Shown piece by piece: positions 48,035-55,546 of a DNA stretch of 55,546 nucleotides. Position numbers and translations under genes: made by a program. The notes beneath the pieces are model-generated. The model was not told the origin of the DNA and did not search any database. It worked only from the letters and a program-made list of their open reading frames with translations. Position 1 is the stretch's first letter. Every line of letters begins with the position of its first letter. This DNA comes from Firmicutes bacterium UBA911 (GTDB taxonomy: Bacteria; Bacillota; Desulfotomaculia; Desulfotomaculales; Desulforudaceae): the NCBI GenBank assembly GCA_002294005.1, contig DBEH01000027.1, forward strand, positions 1-55,546. Reading direction: 5' to 3'.

Positions 48035-48799
48035 GTGGCGGCGGACTATGCAGGACAAGGCGAAAAATCGGTGCTGGAAAAGATGCATCATGAATTGAAC
48101 GTTTTTGGAATTTCGAAACACTGGGACTTCGGAGAGTTTTTGGGTTTCCCGATCCAGTTGAACGGAGAAACGATCTTCCACACCTGGGTGGCGATGGCGG
48201 TAACCCTGCTGATCGCCTGGGTGGCCGTGCGGGGGATCGACATGCGCCGGCCGGGGAAGATGCAGGTTTGCTTCGAGATGCTGTTCGATTTTCTGCGCGG
48301 CCTGATCAATCAGAGCATGGATCCGAAGAGGGGTGCCGGGCTGTTCTCGATCGTCGTGACCTTTTTCTTGTTCATCGCCGTGATGAACGTAATGGGTGTG
48401 GTACCCACCTACGTCAAACCCACGGCCGATATCCAGACCACATTTGCCCTTGCGTTGGTCACGGTATCCCTCATCTACATCTGGGGCATCAAGTACAAGG
48501 GTGCAAGGTATTTCAAGCATTACGTCTCCCCCTACCCGATCTTCCTGCCGATCACCATCATGGAGGACATCGTCAAGCCGGTAACCCTGGCCTTCCGGCT
48601 TTTCGGGAACATGAAGGGCAAGGAAATCATGATTTTATCGCTTTTGGCCCTTGTCAGCGGCACGAGCTGGATGGCCGGCGGGTTCCTGGCGGGGACGCTC
48701 TGGTTGCTGTTCTGCATCTTCATCTCGTTGATTCAGGCTTTCGTGTTTACAATGCTGACCATTGCTTTTGTAAGCAGTGCGGTAAGTGAAGAGCACTAG
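48035..48799 (+). CDS. atpB: ATP synthase Fo subunit a
   Basis: A 254-residue membrane protein with about six membrane segments. The essential arginine lies in ITIMEDIVKPVTLAFRLFGNMKGKEIMI, and the C-terminal FISLIQAFVFTMLTIAFV is characteristic. It provides the two half-channels for ion entry to the c-ring. GTG 48035 follows GGGAGGGAGGTG. Confidence 0.96.
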   Translation: MAADYAGQGEKSVLEKMHHELNVFGISKHWDFGEFLGFPIQLNGETIFHTWVAMAVTLLIAWVAVRGIDMRRPGKMQVCFEMLFDFLRGLINQSMDPKRGAGLFSIVVTFFLFIAVMNVMGVVPTYVKPTADIQTTFALALVTVSLIYIWGIKYKGARYFKHYVSPYPIFLPITIMEDIVKPVTLAFRLFGNMKGKEIMILSLLALVSGTSWMAGGFLAGTLWLLFCIFISLIQAFVFTMLTIAFVSSAVSEEH

Positions 48800-48916
48800 T
48801 GAAGACGTGAAACTTTGGGACTTGAAGACGTAACGGGGCGGGGTCGTCGGCAAATGCGGGATCAACCCGCAAAATCTCATAAAAACAAACAGAAATAACG
48901 GGAAGGAGGGAAACTA

Positions 48917-49147
48917 ATGGAGGTACAAGCTGCTGCAGCGCTCGGTATGGCTCTCGTGGCCGGCATTTCGGCGTTCGGTGCGGCGATCGGTGACGGTATG
49001 GTTGGCGGCAAGGCGATCGAGGCGGTTGCCCGTCAGCCAGAGGCCCGGGGCAACATCATGACTATAATGTTCATCTCCTTTGGTATGATCGAGGCGCTGC
49101 CCATTATCGGTATTGTTATCGCGTTCATCCTGATGGGCCAGCTGTAG
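48917..49147 (+). CDS. atpE: ATP synthase Fo subunit c
   Basis: A 76-residue hairpin of two membrane helices joined by the ARQPEA loop. The ion-binding carboxylate is E59 (FGMIEALPIIG). The sodium-binding pattern (Gln in helix 1, Ser/Thr after the Glu) is absent: the Gln-equivalent position, 33 residues before E59, is D26 (AIGDGMVGGKA), and A60 follows the Glu. Proton coupling is therefore likelier. ATG 48917 follows GAAGGAGGG. A hairpin follows the stop. Confidence 0.95.
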   Translation: MEVQAAAALGMALVAGISAFGAAIGDGMVGGKAIEAVARQPEARGNIMTIMFISFGMIEALPIIGIVIAFILMGQL

Positions 49148-49182
49148 GTTCGTATGTGTTCCAGTCAATTAGGGTCTGATGA

Positions 49183-49217
49183 GCAGGTTTTAGTCTCCTC
49201 CAGGCGCTAAAACCTGC
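49183..49217 (+). other. Intercistronic hairpin between atpE and atpF
   Basis: GCAGGTTTTAG pairs perfectly with CTAAAACCTGC around a 13-nt loop. There is no T run. It may act as an mRNA-processing or stabilising element that keeps subunit c synthesis above that of the following genes. Confidence 0.6.
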
Positions 49218-49269
49218 TTCGCCCTATCTTTATGTTCTCATGTCACCAAGGAAGGAGGAGAACGGGTAG

Positions 49270-49761
49270 GTGGTAGATCTCAGTTTTAACGCCACGGTGT
49301 TCATGCAGATGTTTCACTTCCTCCTTATGCTTGTAGTCTTGCGCATGTTTGCCTACCGGCCGCTGATGAACGTGATTGAGCAGCGGCAGGTCTACATCGC
49401 CGACGAGATTGAGGCGGCCGAGAGGCAAAAAGCTTCGGCGGCCGGACTCCGCGGCCAACTGGAGGCCGACCTGGCCAAAGCCCGCGAAGAGGGCAAGGTC
49501 ATCGTGATCCGGGCCACCAAGGCCAGCGAGGAGCAGGCGCAGGCGATTATGGAACAGGCCCGCACCGAGGCCCAGCGCCTGAAGGAAGAGGCCCTGGCCG
49601 AGATCGGACGCGAGAGGGAGAAGGCGATCGCCCAGTTGAGGGACGAAGTGGCGTCGCTGGCGGTACTGGTGGCGGCCAAGGTGGTCAAGGACGCCCTGAC
49701 CATCGACGCGCAGCACAACCTGGTACAGAATGCCGTTAAAGAGGTGGGGCAACTGCAATGA
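49270..49761 (+). CDS. atpF: ATP synthase Fo subunit b
   Basis: A 163-residue peripheral-stalk subunit. One N-terminal membrane helix (about residues 9-26) is followed by a long charged helix that dimerises (EAAERQKASAAGLRGQLEADLAKAREEGK). GTG 49270 follows AAGGAAGGAGG. Its stop overlaps the atpH start (ATGA). Confidence 0.95.
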   Translation: MVDLSFNATVFMQMFHFLLMLVVLRMFAYRPLMNVIEQRQVYIADEIEAAERQKASAAGLRGQLEADLAKAREEGKVIVIRATKASEEQAQAIMEQARTEAQRLKEEALAEIGREREKAIAQLRDEVASLAVLVAAKVVKDALTIDAQHNLVQNAVKEVGQLQ

Positions 49762-50306
49762 TTAAGGGAGCGGTTGCCGCGCGTTACGCCCAGGCGCTTT
49801 TCGACGTGGCACGAGACAACAACACGGTAGCCGAGACCGAGAATGAACTTCGCGGGTTCATGCGGTTGGTTGACGAGTCTCGTGACCTGCAGCAGGTGCT
49901 GTATAACCCCCAGGTCCCGGTCGAACTCAAGAAGGAGATCGTCAGGGGGGCCTTTGGGAAGGCGCTTTCCGGGACCACCCTCAATTTCCTCTGCTTAGCC
50001 TTGGACCGCCGCCGGGAGCCGTATTTGAAGAGCATTGCGGAGCGTTTCTTCGGCCTGGCCAACGAAACCCGCAATATCGTCGAGGCGGAGGTGACCACGG
50101 CCCTCGAGCTTTCGGTGGTGCACAAGGTCAACCTCATGCAGGTTCTTTCCCGGATGACCGGCAAGGAGCTCCGGATTCGCTACCAGGTTGATCCCGTTAT
50201 CCTTGGCGGCCTGGTGGTTCGTTTGGGGGATCGCATTATCGACGGCAGCGTCAAGAGGCAGCTTGAGCGGTTGAAGGACAGCATCCGCGAAACTAAAGTT
50301 GGATAG
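49758..50306 (+). CDS. atpH: ATP synthase F1 subunit delta
   Basis: A 182-residue OSCP/delta subunit linking the peripheral stalk to F1. The start VAARYAQALFDVARD and the end VDPVILGGLVVRLGDRIIDGSVKRQLERL are diagnostic. It overlaps atpF by 4 nt and ends 15 nt before atpA. Confidence 0.96.
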   Translation: MIKGAVAARYAQALFDVARDNNTVAETENELRGFMRLVDESRDLQQVLYNPQVPVELKKEIVRGAFGKALSGTTLNFLCLALDRRREPYLKSIAERFFGLANETRNIVEAEVTTALELSVVHKVNLMQVLSRMTGKELRIRYQVDPVILGGLVVRLGDRIIDGSVKRQLERLKDSIRETKVG

Positions 50307-50321
50307 GGGTGACAGAGGGGT

Positions 50322-51845
50322 ATGAATCTGAGGCCAGAAGAAATCAGTTCCATCATCCGGCAACAGATTGAAAAGTACGAAGTACAAGTAGAAGTAGCAG
50401 ACGTCGGTACGGTCATCCAGCTCGGTGACGGCGTATCGCGGGTGTATGGACTGAAAGATTGCATGTATTCCGAGTTGCTGGAGTTTCCGGGGGGCACCCT
50501 GGGAATGGCCCTCAACCTGGAAGAGGACAACATCGGCTGCGTTATCCTGGGCCGCTACCTGCACATCAAGGAAGGCGACGTGGTCCGGCGGACCGGCCGC
50601 ATCGCCTCGGTGCCGGTGGGCGACGCCCTGATCGGGCGCGTGGTCAGCCCGGTCGGCGAGCCGCTGGACGGCAAGGGGCCCATCAAGTCCGACAAATTCC
50701 GTCCCATTGAGAAGATCGCCCACGGCGTCGTGTTCCGGTCCCCGGTTAACACCCCGCTGCAGACCGGCATCAAAGCCGTGGACGCGATGATCCCGATCGG
50801 CCGCGGGCAGCGCGAGCTGATCATGGGTGACCGCCAGACCGGCAAGACGGCGATCGCCGTGGACGCCATCATCAACCAGAAGGGTCAGGACTGCCTTTGC
50901 ATTTACGTGGCCGTCGGCCAGAAATCTTCCACCGTGGCCAACGTGGTGCAGAAGCTGACCGAGCAGGGCGCTATGGATTACACCATCGTGGTCGTGGCCG
51001 GCGCCTCCGACCCGTCCCCGCTGCTGTACATCGCTCCGTTCGCCGGCGCGGCGATGGGCGAGGAATTTATGGAAGCCGGCAAGGACGTCCTGATCGTTTA
51101 CGACGACCTCTCCAAGCAGGCGGCCGCTTACCGCGAGCTGTCGCTCCTCTTGCGGCGCCCGCCCGGCCGCGAAGCCTACCCGGGCGACGTGTTCAACCTG
51201 CACTCCCGGCTCCTGGAGCGGGCCGCCAAGCTGAGCAAGGACATGGGTGGCGGGTCGATGACCGCGCTGCCGGTTATTGAAACCCAGCAGGGCGACGTGT
51301 CGGCCTACATTCCGACCAACGTGATCTCGATCACCGACGGCCAGATCATTCTGGAGCCCGACCTGTTCTACGCCGGCGTGCGCCCGGCCGTCAACGTCGG
51401 CCTTTCGGTGTCCCGTGTCGGCGGCAACGCCCAGCGCCGGTCGATGCGCCAGGTTGCCGGTCAGCTCAAGACGGACTTGGCCCAGTACCGGGAACTGGCG
51501 GCTTTCGCCCAGTTCGGTTCCGACCTCGACCGGGCCACCCGGGCCAGGTTGACCCGCGGCGAGCGCATGGTCGAGCTCTTGAAACAGACACAGTACAACG
51601 CAATGGCACTGGAAGACCAGGTCATGTCCATCTACACCGGTGTCCGTGGTTTCCTGGACAGCCTTCCGGCGGAAAAGGTCGCCGACTTTGAGGCCGAGTT
51701 CCTGAAATTCATGCGGTCCGAGAAAGCGGCAATCGTCGAGTCCATCGTGGTTGAAATGAAGATTACCGACGACACCGAGCCGAAACTCAAAGCCGCGGTT
51801 GAGGAATTCAAACAGGTGTTTGTATCGCAGCACGGGCTGAGCTAG
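50322..51845 (+). CDS. atpA: ATP synthase F1 subunit alpha
   Basis: A 507-residue non-catalytic nucleotide-binding subunit. P-loop GDRQTGKTAIAVDAI; the family signature PAVNVGLSVSRVGG lies near residue 360. It starts MNLRPEEISSIIRQQIE. Its stop codon sits in CTAGAAGAGTG, as does that of sppA. A dispersed repeat copy separates it from atpG by an unusual 222 nt. Confidence 0.98.
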   Translation: MNLRPEEISSIIRQQIEKYEVQVEVADVGTVIQLGDGVSRVYGLKDCMYSELLEFPGGTLGMALNLEEDNIGCVILGRYLHIKEGDVVRRTGRIASVPVGDALIGRVVSPVGEPLDGKGPIKSDKFRPIEKIAHGVVFRSPVNTPLQTGIKAVDAMIPIGRGQRELIMGDRQTGKTAIAVDAIINQKGQDCLCIYVAVGQKSSTVANVVQKLTEQGAMDYTIVVVAGASDPSPLLYIAPFAGAAMGEEFMEAGKDVLIVYDDLSKQAAAYRELSLLLRRPPGREAYPGDVFNLHSRLLERAAKLSKDMGGGSMTALPVIETQQGDVSAYIPTNVISITDGQIILEPDLFYAGVRPAVNVGLSVSRVGGNAQRRSMRQVAGQLKTDLAQYRELAAFAQFGSDLDRATRARLTRGERMVELLKQTQYNAMALEDQVMSIYTGVRGFLDSLPAEKVADFEAEFLKFMRSEKAAIVESIVVEMKITDDTEPKLKAAVEEFKQVFVSQHGLS

Positions 51846-51919
51846 AAGAGTGTTGCCACCAGAAATTGGTCAAGAAGCGGAGAGGGATGCTTCATGGATG
51901 GATTGTGTCAAGAAAACCC

Positions 51920-52042
51920 GGAGACCGCGAAAAACAAGCATGGCGCGAAAGGCGAAGCCGGTCGGCGCGGAGCGTACTGGGCGGTACGTGAGCACCGGAC
52001 GGCGAGCCTGACAAAGCCAGGCGCGGTTTTGCAGCGGTCTCC
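51920..52042 (+). repeat. Dispersed ~122-bp inverted-repeat element, copy 3, inside the atp operon
   Basis: Termini GGAGACCGC and GCGGTCTCC are perfect 9-bp inverted repeats; AAAAC and GTTTT inside extend the pairing. About 7 of 122 positions differ from copy 2. It begins 74 nt after the atpA stop, same orientation, and ends 25 nt before atpG, so it is probably transcribed as part of the operon mRNA. Confidence 0.9.
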
Positions 52043-52067
52043 CAGGCGCGGAAGGTGAGGTGTTAGG

Positions 52068-52964
52068 ATGCCTGCGCTACGCGACTTTCGGCGGCGCATC
52101 AAGAGCGTAAAGAGTACCCAGAAGATCTGCAAAGCCATGAAGGCCGTGGCTACGGCCAAGATGGCCCGGGCCCAGGCGACCGTGATTGCCGCACGGCCTT
52201 ACGGCCGGCAGCTGCACGAGGTGTTGGGCCGGGTGGCGTCCGCGGCCGCTGGGGCTGACGTGCAAAACCCCCTGTTGGCGGTACGTGAACCGAAAAAGGT
52301 GTGCTATGTCGTGGTTACCGCCGACCGCGGTTTGTGCGGCGGTTTCAACTCAAACCTCCTGCGCACCGCCGTCCGGGAGTTGAACAAGTGGGACGAGTTC
52401 AAGCTGGTGGCTGTGGGCCGCAAGTGCCGGAACTTCTTCCGCTTCCGGGAATGGGAGCGGGACGCGGAGTTCATCGGCCTGGGCGAGGACATCCGGTTTG
52501 AGCAGGGCCAAGAGATCGCCCGGTTTGTGATCAACAAGTACATCGCCGGCGAGTACGACGCGGTGTACATGGTGTACAGCAAGTTCGTGAACATCCTGGT
52601 CCAGCAGCCGACCGTGGTGAAGCTCCTCCCGGTGGAACCGCCGGCGGGGGAGACTGCGGCAAAGGCCGAGGGAGGGGAAGAGGCGGCCGCCCCGAAAAAG
52701 TCAAGGGTGGATTACATCTTCGAGCCCTCCGCTGCGGACGTCCTGGATTGCCTGCTGCCCCGGTATGTTGAGAACAGTGTGTACCGCGGTTTGATCGAAT
52801 CCAAGGCCAGCGAGCAGAGTGCCCGCATGATGGCGATGGATGCGGCCACCAAGAATGCGGGTGAAATGATCGATCGCCTGACGCTCCAGATGAACCGGCT
52901 GCGCCAGGAAGGCATCACCAAGGAGTTGCTGGACATCGTGGGCGGCGCGGCGGCACTCGAATAA
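52068..52964 (+). CDS. atpG: ATP synthase F1 subunit gamma
   Basis: A 298-residue central-stalk subunit. It has the N-terminal LRDFRRRIKSVKSTQKICKAMKAVATAKM, the conserved TADRGLCGGFNSN motif and the C-terminal AMDAATKNAGEMIDRLTLQMNRLRQEGITKELLDIVGGA. An Ala/Glu-rich loop near residue 190-210 is common in the family. The start follows AAGGTGAGG directly after the repeat element. Confidence 0.97.
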   Translation: MPALRDFRRRIKSVKSTQKICKAMKAVATAKMARAQATVIAARPYGRQLHEVLGRVASAAAGADVQNPLLAVREPKKVCYVVVTADRGLCGGFNSNLLRTAVRELNKWDEFKLVAVGRKCRNFFRFREWERDAEFIGLGEDIRFEQGQEIARFVINKYIAGEYDAVYMVYSKFVNILVQQPTVVKLLPVEPPAGETAAKAEGGEEAAAPKKSRVDYIFEPSAADVLDCLLPRYVENSVYRGLIESKASEQSARMMAMDAATKNAGEMIDRLTLQMNRLRQEGITKELLDIVGGAAALE

Positions 52965-52991
52965 TGTTCGTGAGGAGGTTCGGGGAACGCA

Positions 52992-54407
52992 ATGAATGTA
53001 GGTGAGGTAGTCCAAATCATCGGCGTTGTGGTGGACGTCCGGTTCCCGCCGGGCCAGGTTCCCGAGATTTACAACGCCTTGACCATCGAGACCGACAAGG
53101 TGGATGCGTTCGGGCGCAAGTTCGACCTGACGCTTGAGGTGGCGCAGCACCTGGGGAACAACGTGGTGCGCACCGTGGCTATGTCCACCACCGACGGCTT
53201 GGTCCGGGGCACGAAGGTCACCGACACCGGCGAATTGATCAAGGTGCCGGTGGGCCGTCCCGTCCTGGGCCGGCTGATTGACGTGTTGGGGGTGCCCATT
53301 GACGGCAAGGGCGAAATCAAGGCCGAGAAGTACTACCCGATTCACCGCCCGGCGCCGCCGCTGATCGACCAGTCCACTCAGGTCGAACAGCTGGAGACCG
53401 GCCTCAAGGTAGTCGACCTCCTGGTGCCCTTCATGAAGGGCGGCAAGATCGGGATGTTCGGCGGCGCCGGCGTGGGCAAGACCGTTATCGTTATGGAGCT
53501 CATCAACAACATCGCCAAGCAGCACGGCGGCATCTCGGTGTTTGCGGGCGTGGGTGAGCGGACCCGCGAGGGTAACGAACTGTTGCTGGAAATGACCGAG
53601 TCCGGCGTGTTGGACAAGACCATGATGTGTTTCGGTCAGATGAACGAGCCCCCCGGCTGCCGCTTGCGGGTGGGCCTGACGGGCCTGTGCCTGGCCGAGT
53701 ACTTCCGCGATGAGGAAGGCGCCGACGTGCTGATCTTCATCGACAACATCTTCCGCTTCGCCCAGGCCGGTACCGAGGTCTCCGCGCTGCTGGGCCGCAT
53801 GCCGTCCGCCGTGGGTTACCAGCCCACCCTGGCGACGGAAATCGGCCAGCTTCAGGAGCGCATCACCTCGACCACCAAGGGTTCGATCACGTCGGTGCAG
53901 GCCGTGTACGTGCCGGCCGACGACTTGACCGACCCGGCCCCGGCGAGCACCTTCGCCCACTTGGACGGCACCGTGGTGTTGTCCCGGGCGCTCAGTGAGC
54001 TGGGTATTTACCCGGCGGTGGACCCGCTCGACTCGGTGTCGCGCATTCTCGACCCGAACGTCGTCGGGGCCGAGCACTACGTGGTGGCGCGCCGCGTGCA
54101 GAAGGTGTTGCAGCGGTACAAGGAATTGCAAGATATTATCGCCATCCTGGGTATGGAAGAACTTTCGGAAGAGGACAAACTGATCGTGACCCGGGCCCGG
54201 AAACTGCAGCGGTTCCTGTCGCAGCCGTTCAGCGTGGCCGAGGCCTTCACCGGCCGGCCCGGCCGTTACGTCTCGCTGAAAGACACCGTCCGGGGCTTCC
54301 AGGAAATCTTGGACGGCAAGCACGACGGCCTGCCGGAGGGCGCCTTCTACATGATCGGCACCATCGACGAGGCGGTCGAGAAAGGCAATAAGATTCTCGA
54401 GGCCTAG
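52992..54407 (+). CDS. atpD: ATP synthase F1 subunit beta
   Basis: A 471-residue catalytic subunit. P-loop GGAGVGKTVIVMELI, catalytic glutamate region GVGERTREGNE, Walker B VLIFIDNIFRFAQAG and the DELSEED-like MEELSEEDKLIV. It starts 28 nt after atpG with a GAGGAGG site upstream. Confidence 0.98.
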   Translation: MNVGEVVQIIGVVVDVRFPPGQVPEIYNALTIETDKVDAFGRKFDLTLEVAQHLGNNVVRTVAMSTTDGLVRGTKVTDTGELIKVPVGRPVLGRLIDVLGVPIDGKGEIKAEKYYPIHRPAPPLIDQSTQVEQLETGLKVVDLLVPFMKGGKIGMFGGAGVGKTVIVMELINNIAKQHGGISVFAGVGERTREGNELLLEMTESGVLDKTMMCFGQMNEPPGCRLRVGLTGLCLAEYFRDEEGADVLIFIDNIFRFAQAGTEVSALLGRMPSAVGYQPTLATEIGQLQERITSTTKGSITSVQAVYVPADDLTDPAPASTFAHLDGTVVLSRALSELGIYPAVDPLDSVSRILDPNVVGAEHYVVARRVQKVLQRYKELQDIIAILGMEELSEEDKLIVTRARKLQRFLSQPFSVAEAFTGRPGRYVSLKDTVRGFQEILDGKHDGLPEGAFYMIGTIDEAVEKGNKILEA

Positions 54408-54474
54408 GCAGGGTTTAGGGTGCGGGGATCACTCAAGAACACCGGTCAACGAGCTAGTAAGGATGTGGATATGA

Positions 54475-54888
54475 ATGGCGGATTCCACCCAAAAGGTTTC
54501 CATCGTTACCCCTGAGCGGGTGATCTACGGAGACGAGGCCCGTTTCGTCCATGTCCGGGGTACCGACGGCGATCTGGGTTTCCTGCCGGGGCACGCCCCG
54601 CTCATTTCCAGCTTGAGGCCCGGCCTGCTCCGCATCCAGAAAGAGGGCCAGTGGAGCACGTTCGTGGTTGCGGGCGGCTTCGTGGAGGTCCGTGACAGCC
54701 GGGTGGTCGTGTTGGCCAACTCCGCCGAGCGCCCCGAGGAGATCGACCTCGCCCGGGCGGAAAAAGCCAAGGAGCGTGCCGGCAAGCGCTTGGCCGCCAA
54801 GGACCCCGAGATCGACGTGGTCCGGGCCAAGGCGGCGCTGGCCCGCGCCACGGCCAGAATCGAGGCGGCCGGACAGATCAGGCGCTAG
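54475..54888 (+). CDS. atpC: ATP synthase F1 subunit epsilon
   Basis: A 137-residue rotor subunit. The N-terminal beta-barrel has VRGTDGDLGFLPGHAPLISSLRPG; the C-terminal part is a helical hairpin (about residues 85-135) rich in Ala, Arg and Lys. The start ATG 54475 has only a weak site (GTAAGGATGTGG). Last gene of the operon, followed by a terminator at 54987. Confidence 0.95.
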   Translation: MADSTQKVSIVTPERVIYGDEARFVHVRGTDGDLGFLPGHAPLISSLRPGLLRIQKEGQWSTFVVAGGFVEVRDSRVVVLANSAERPEEIDLARAEKAKERAGKRLAAKDPEIDVVRAKAALARATARIEAAGQIRR

Positions 54889-54915
54889 AAGCTAAAGAGT
54901 CCGAAAGGGCGGCGA

Positions 54916-54945
54916 GCTGAAAAAAGACCGGGGTAGGGCACTGCC
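54916..54945 (+). repeat. Partial duplicate of the atp terminator left arm
   Basis: 28 of 30 bases match 54981-55010, offset by 65 bp. It could pair with the right arm at 55006-55020 as an alternative to the terminator stem. Confidence 0.75.
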
Positions 54946-54986
54946 CAAAACGGGCAAAGACGCGGGACAAGCTCGTCCCCGCTGAA

Positions 54987-55020
54987 AAAAGACCGAGGCA
55001 GGGCACTGCCTCGGTCTTTT
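54987..55020 (+). terminator. Terminator of the ATP synthase operon
   Basis: AAAAGACCGAGGCAG pairs perfectly with CTGCCTCGGTCTTTT around a GGCA loop (15-bp stem ending in a T run). Confidence 0.88.
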
Positions 55021-55167
55021 CCTGTGCGCCCGGCATGTCTGTTGCGCCGATGGCCCGCGCTGTCCTTTGGTTTGGCAGATCACCCCGCAATTCCGGCGGG
55101 CAAAGGCCACCCGCGATTCCCCAACTCCGCTCTTCCCCAACGACCCCCTAAAAGGGGCCTGTGTATG

Positions 55168-55192
55168 CTAAAAGGGGGGTGGCCCCCTTTAG
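55168..55192. terminator. Second hairpin before spoIID
   Basis: CTAAAAGGGGG pairs with CCCCCTTTAG with one extra A. It resembles the AAAAAGGGG palindrome family; an additional AAAAGGGG lies at 55150-55157. Part of the roughly 410-bp atpC-spoIID gap. Confidence 0.55.
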
Positions 55193-55225
55193 GGGGTGGC
55201 CCCGCGGTTTGCCCCCTCCCTTGTC

Positions 55226-55254
55226 GTATAATTTACGCTCAAAAGACATAAACT
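55226..55254 (+). promoter_or_regulatory. Candidate sigma-E promoter of spoIID
   Basis: GTATAAT (55226-55232), 14 nt, then CATAAACT (55247-55254), close to the sigma-E pattern (ATA-type -35, CATACAAT-type -10). spoIID is a sigma-E gene in Bacillus. TATAAT alone could instead be a -10 box, but no -35 fits. Confidence 0.4.
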
Positions 55255-55299
55255 CCTGGGTAGAGAACCAGATATTGGCATACGGAGGGATAAACCCAG

Positions 55300-55546
55300 G
55301 TGCGGAGATTGTTCTGGGGCTTGGTACTGCTGGCCGTCGCGGCGGCGATCGCCTTTCCCGACGCCGCGCAGGAATACGCCCGGCGGTTGGCGGGCACCGG
55401 GGAACCGGAGGTTCGGACCGACGTGCGGTTGTACCGCCACCAGACCGGGGAACTGATAAACCTGTCCCTGGAGGACTACGTGGCCGGAGTGGTGGCTGCC
55501 GAAATGCCGGCCGCCTTTCACCCGGAGGCCCTGAAGGCCCAGGCGG
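55300..55546 (+). CDS. spoIID: Stage II sporulation protein D, 5' part
   Basis: The frame opens at GTG 55300 after ACGGAGGG and runs off the window after 82 residues. It begins with a membrane anchor (MRRLFWGLVLLAVAAAIAF) and reaches LSLEDYVAGVVAAEMPA then FHPEALKAQA, the hallmark of the SpoIID/LytB domain. SpoIID is a lytic transglycosylase that strips peptidoglycan during engulfment of the forespore, working with SpoIIM and SpoIIP. Position downstream of the atp operon matches Bacillus. The catalytic region lies beyond the window. Confidence 0.9.
   Translation, partial: MRRLFWGLVLLAVAAAIAFPDAAQEYARRLAGTGEPEVRTDVRLYRHQTGELINLSLEDYVAGVVAAEMPAAFHPEALKAQA

Overview
The window reads as chromosome of a GC-rich, Gram-positive, spore-forming, sulfate-reducing bacterium. 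Spore genes (spo0F, sleB/ypeB, spoIID), a T-box leader, many GTG/TTG starts behind strong AAGGAGG sites, and Bacillus-like gene order show a Firmicute. A dsrM-dsrK-dsrC-dsrN block without dsrJOP is the arrangement known from Gram-positive sulfate reducers. Desulforudis or the Desulfotomaculum group would fit, but no species can be assigned from sequence reading alone.

Layout. 0.1-6.7 kb: a zinc-ribbon pair (FmdB-like and HEAT-repeat) facing a sulfate-respiration cluster: ferredoxin, DsrM, DsrK, DsrC, a CbiA/DsrN-type amidase, then CutA. 6.9-10.0 kb: germination genes sleB and a frameshifted ypeB, and a convergent orphan DNA methyltransferase. 10.1-12.2 kb: T-box leader (apparent Ala specifier), Lrp-type regulator, aminotransferase. 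12.4-22.3 kb: argS, pyrG, sppA, a Yip1-like protein, spo0F, a conserved zinc-ribbon protein, fba, transaldolase and rho, close to the order in Bacillus. 22.4-37.0 kb: an apparent accessory stretch between rho and rpmE, which lie close together in Bacillus. It holds a LysM/M23 peptidase, a radical SAM protein, a YeiH-type putative sulfate exporter with small partners, an eleven-gene Mrp-type cation/proton antiporter operon with its MrpA functions split, and a Phd/PIN toxin-antitoxin pair. 37.1-45.6 kb: rpmE, DUF1385, prfA, a REP-associated transposase, prmC, sua5-type tsaC, mntP, ywlE, rpiB, glyA. 45.7-54.9 kb: wecB and the complete F1Fo ATP synthase operon (atpZ, I, B, E, F, H, A, G, D, C). 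55.3 kb to the end: the start of spoIID.

Function. DsrMK would pass membrane quinone electrons to the DsrC trisulfide cycle. The Mrp-like complex and ATP synthase are the ion-translocating partners, and the YeiH-type protein may move sulfur oxyanions or related anions.

The most unusual material is repetitive. (1) A roughly 122-bp element with terminal inverted repeats occurs three times. Each copy lies just 3' of a stop codon in the same orientation as the upstream gene, and one copy sits inside the ATP synthase operon between atpA and atpG. (2) Five copies of a 23-bp palindrome with AAAAAGGTGTC arms are confined to 39.4-45.8 kb around the RAYT transposase. (3) A related palindrome family with AAAAAGGGG arms occurs in several gaps. 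No tRNA, rRNA or CRISPR array was seen.
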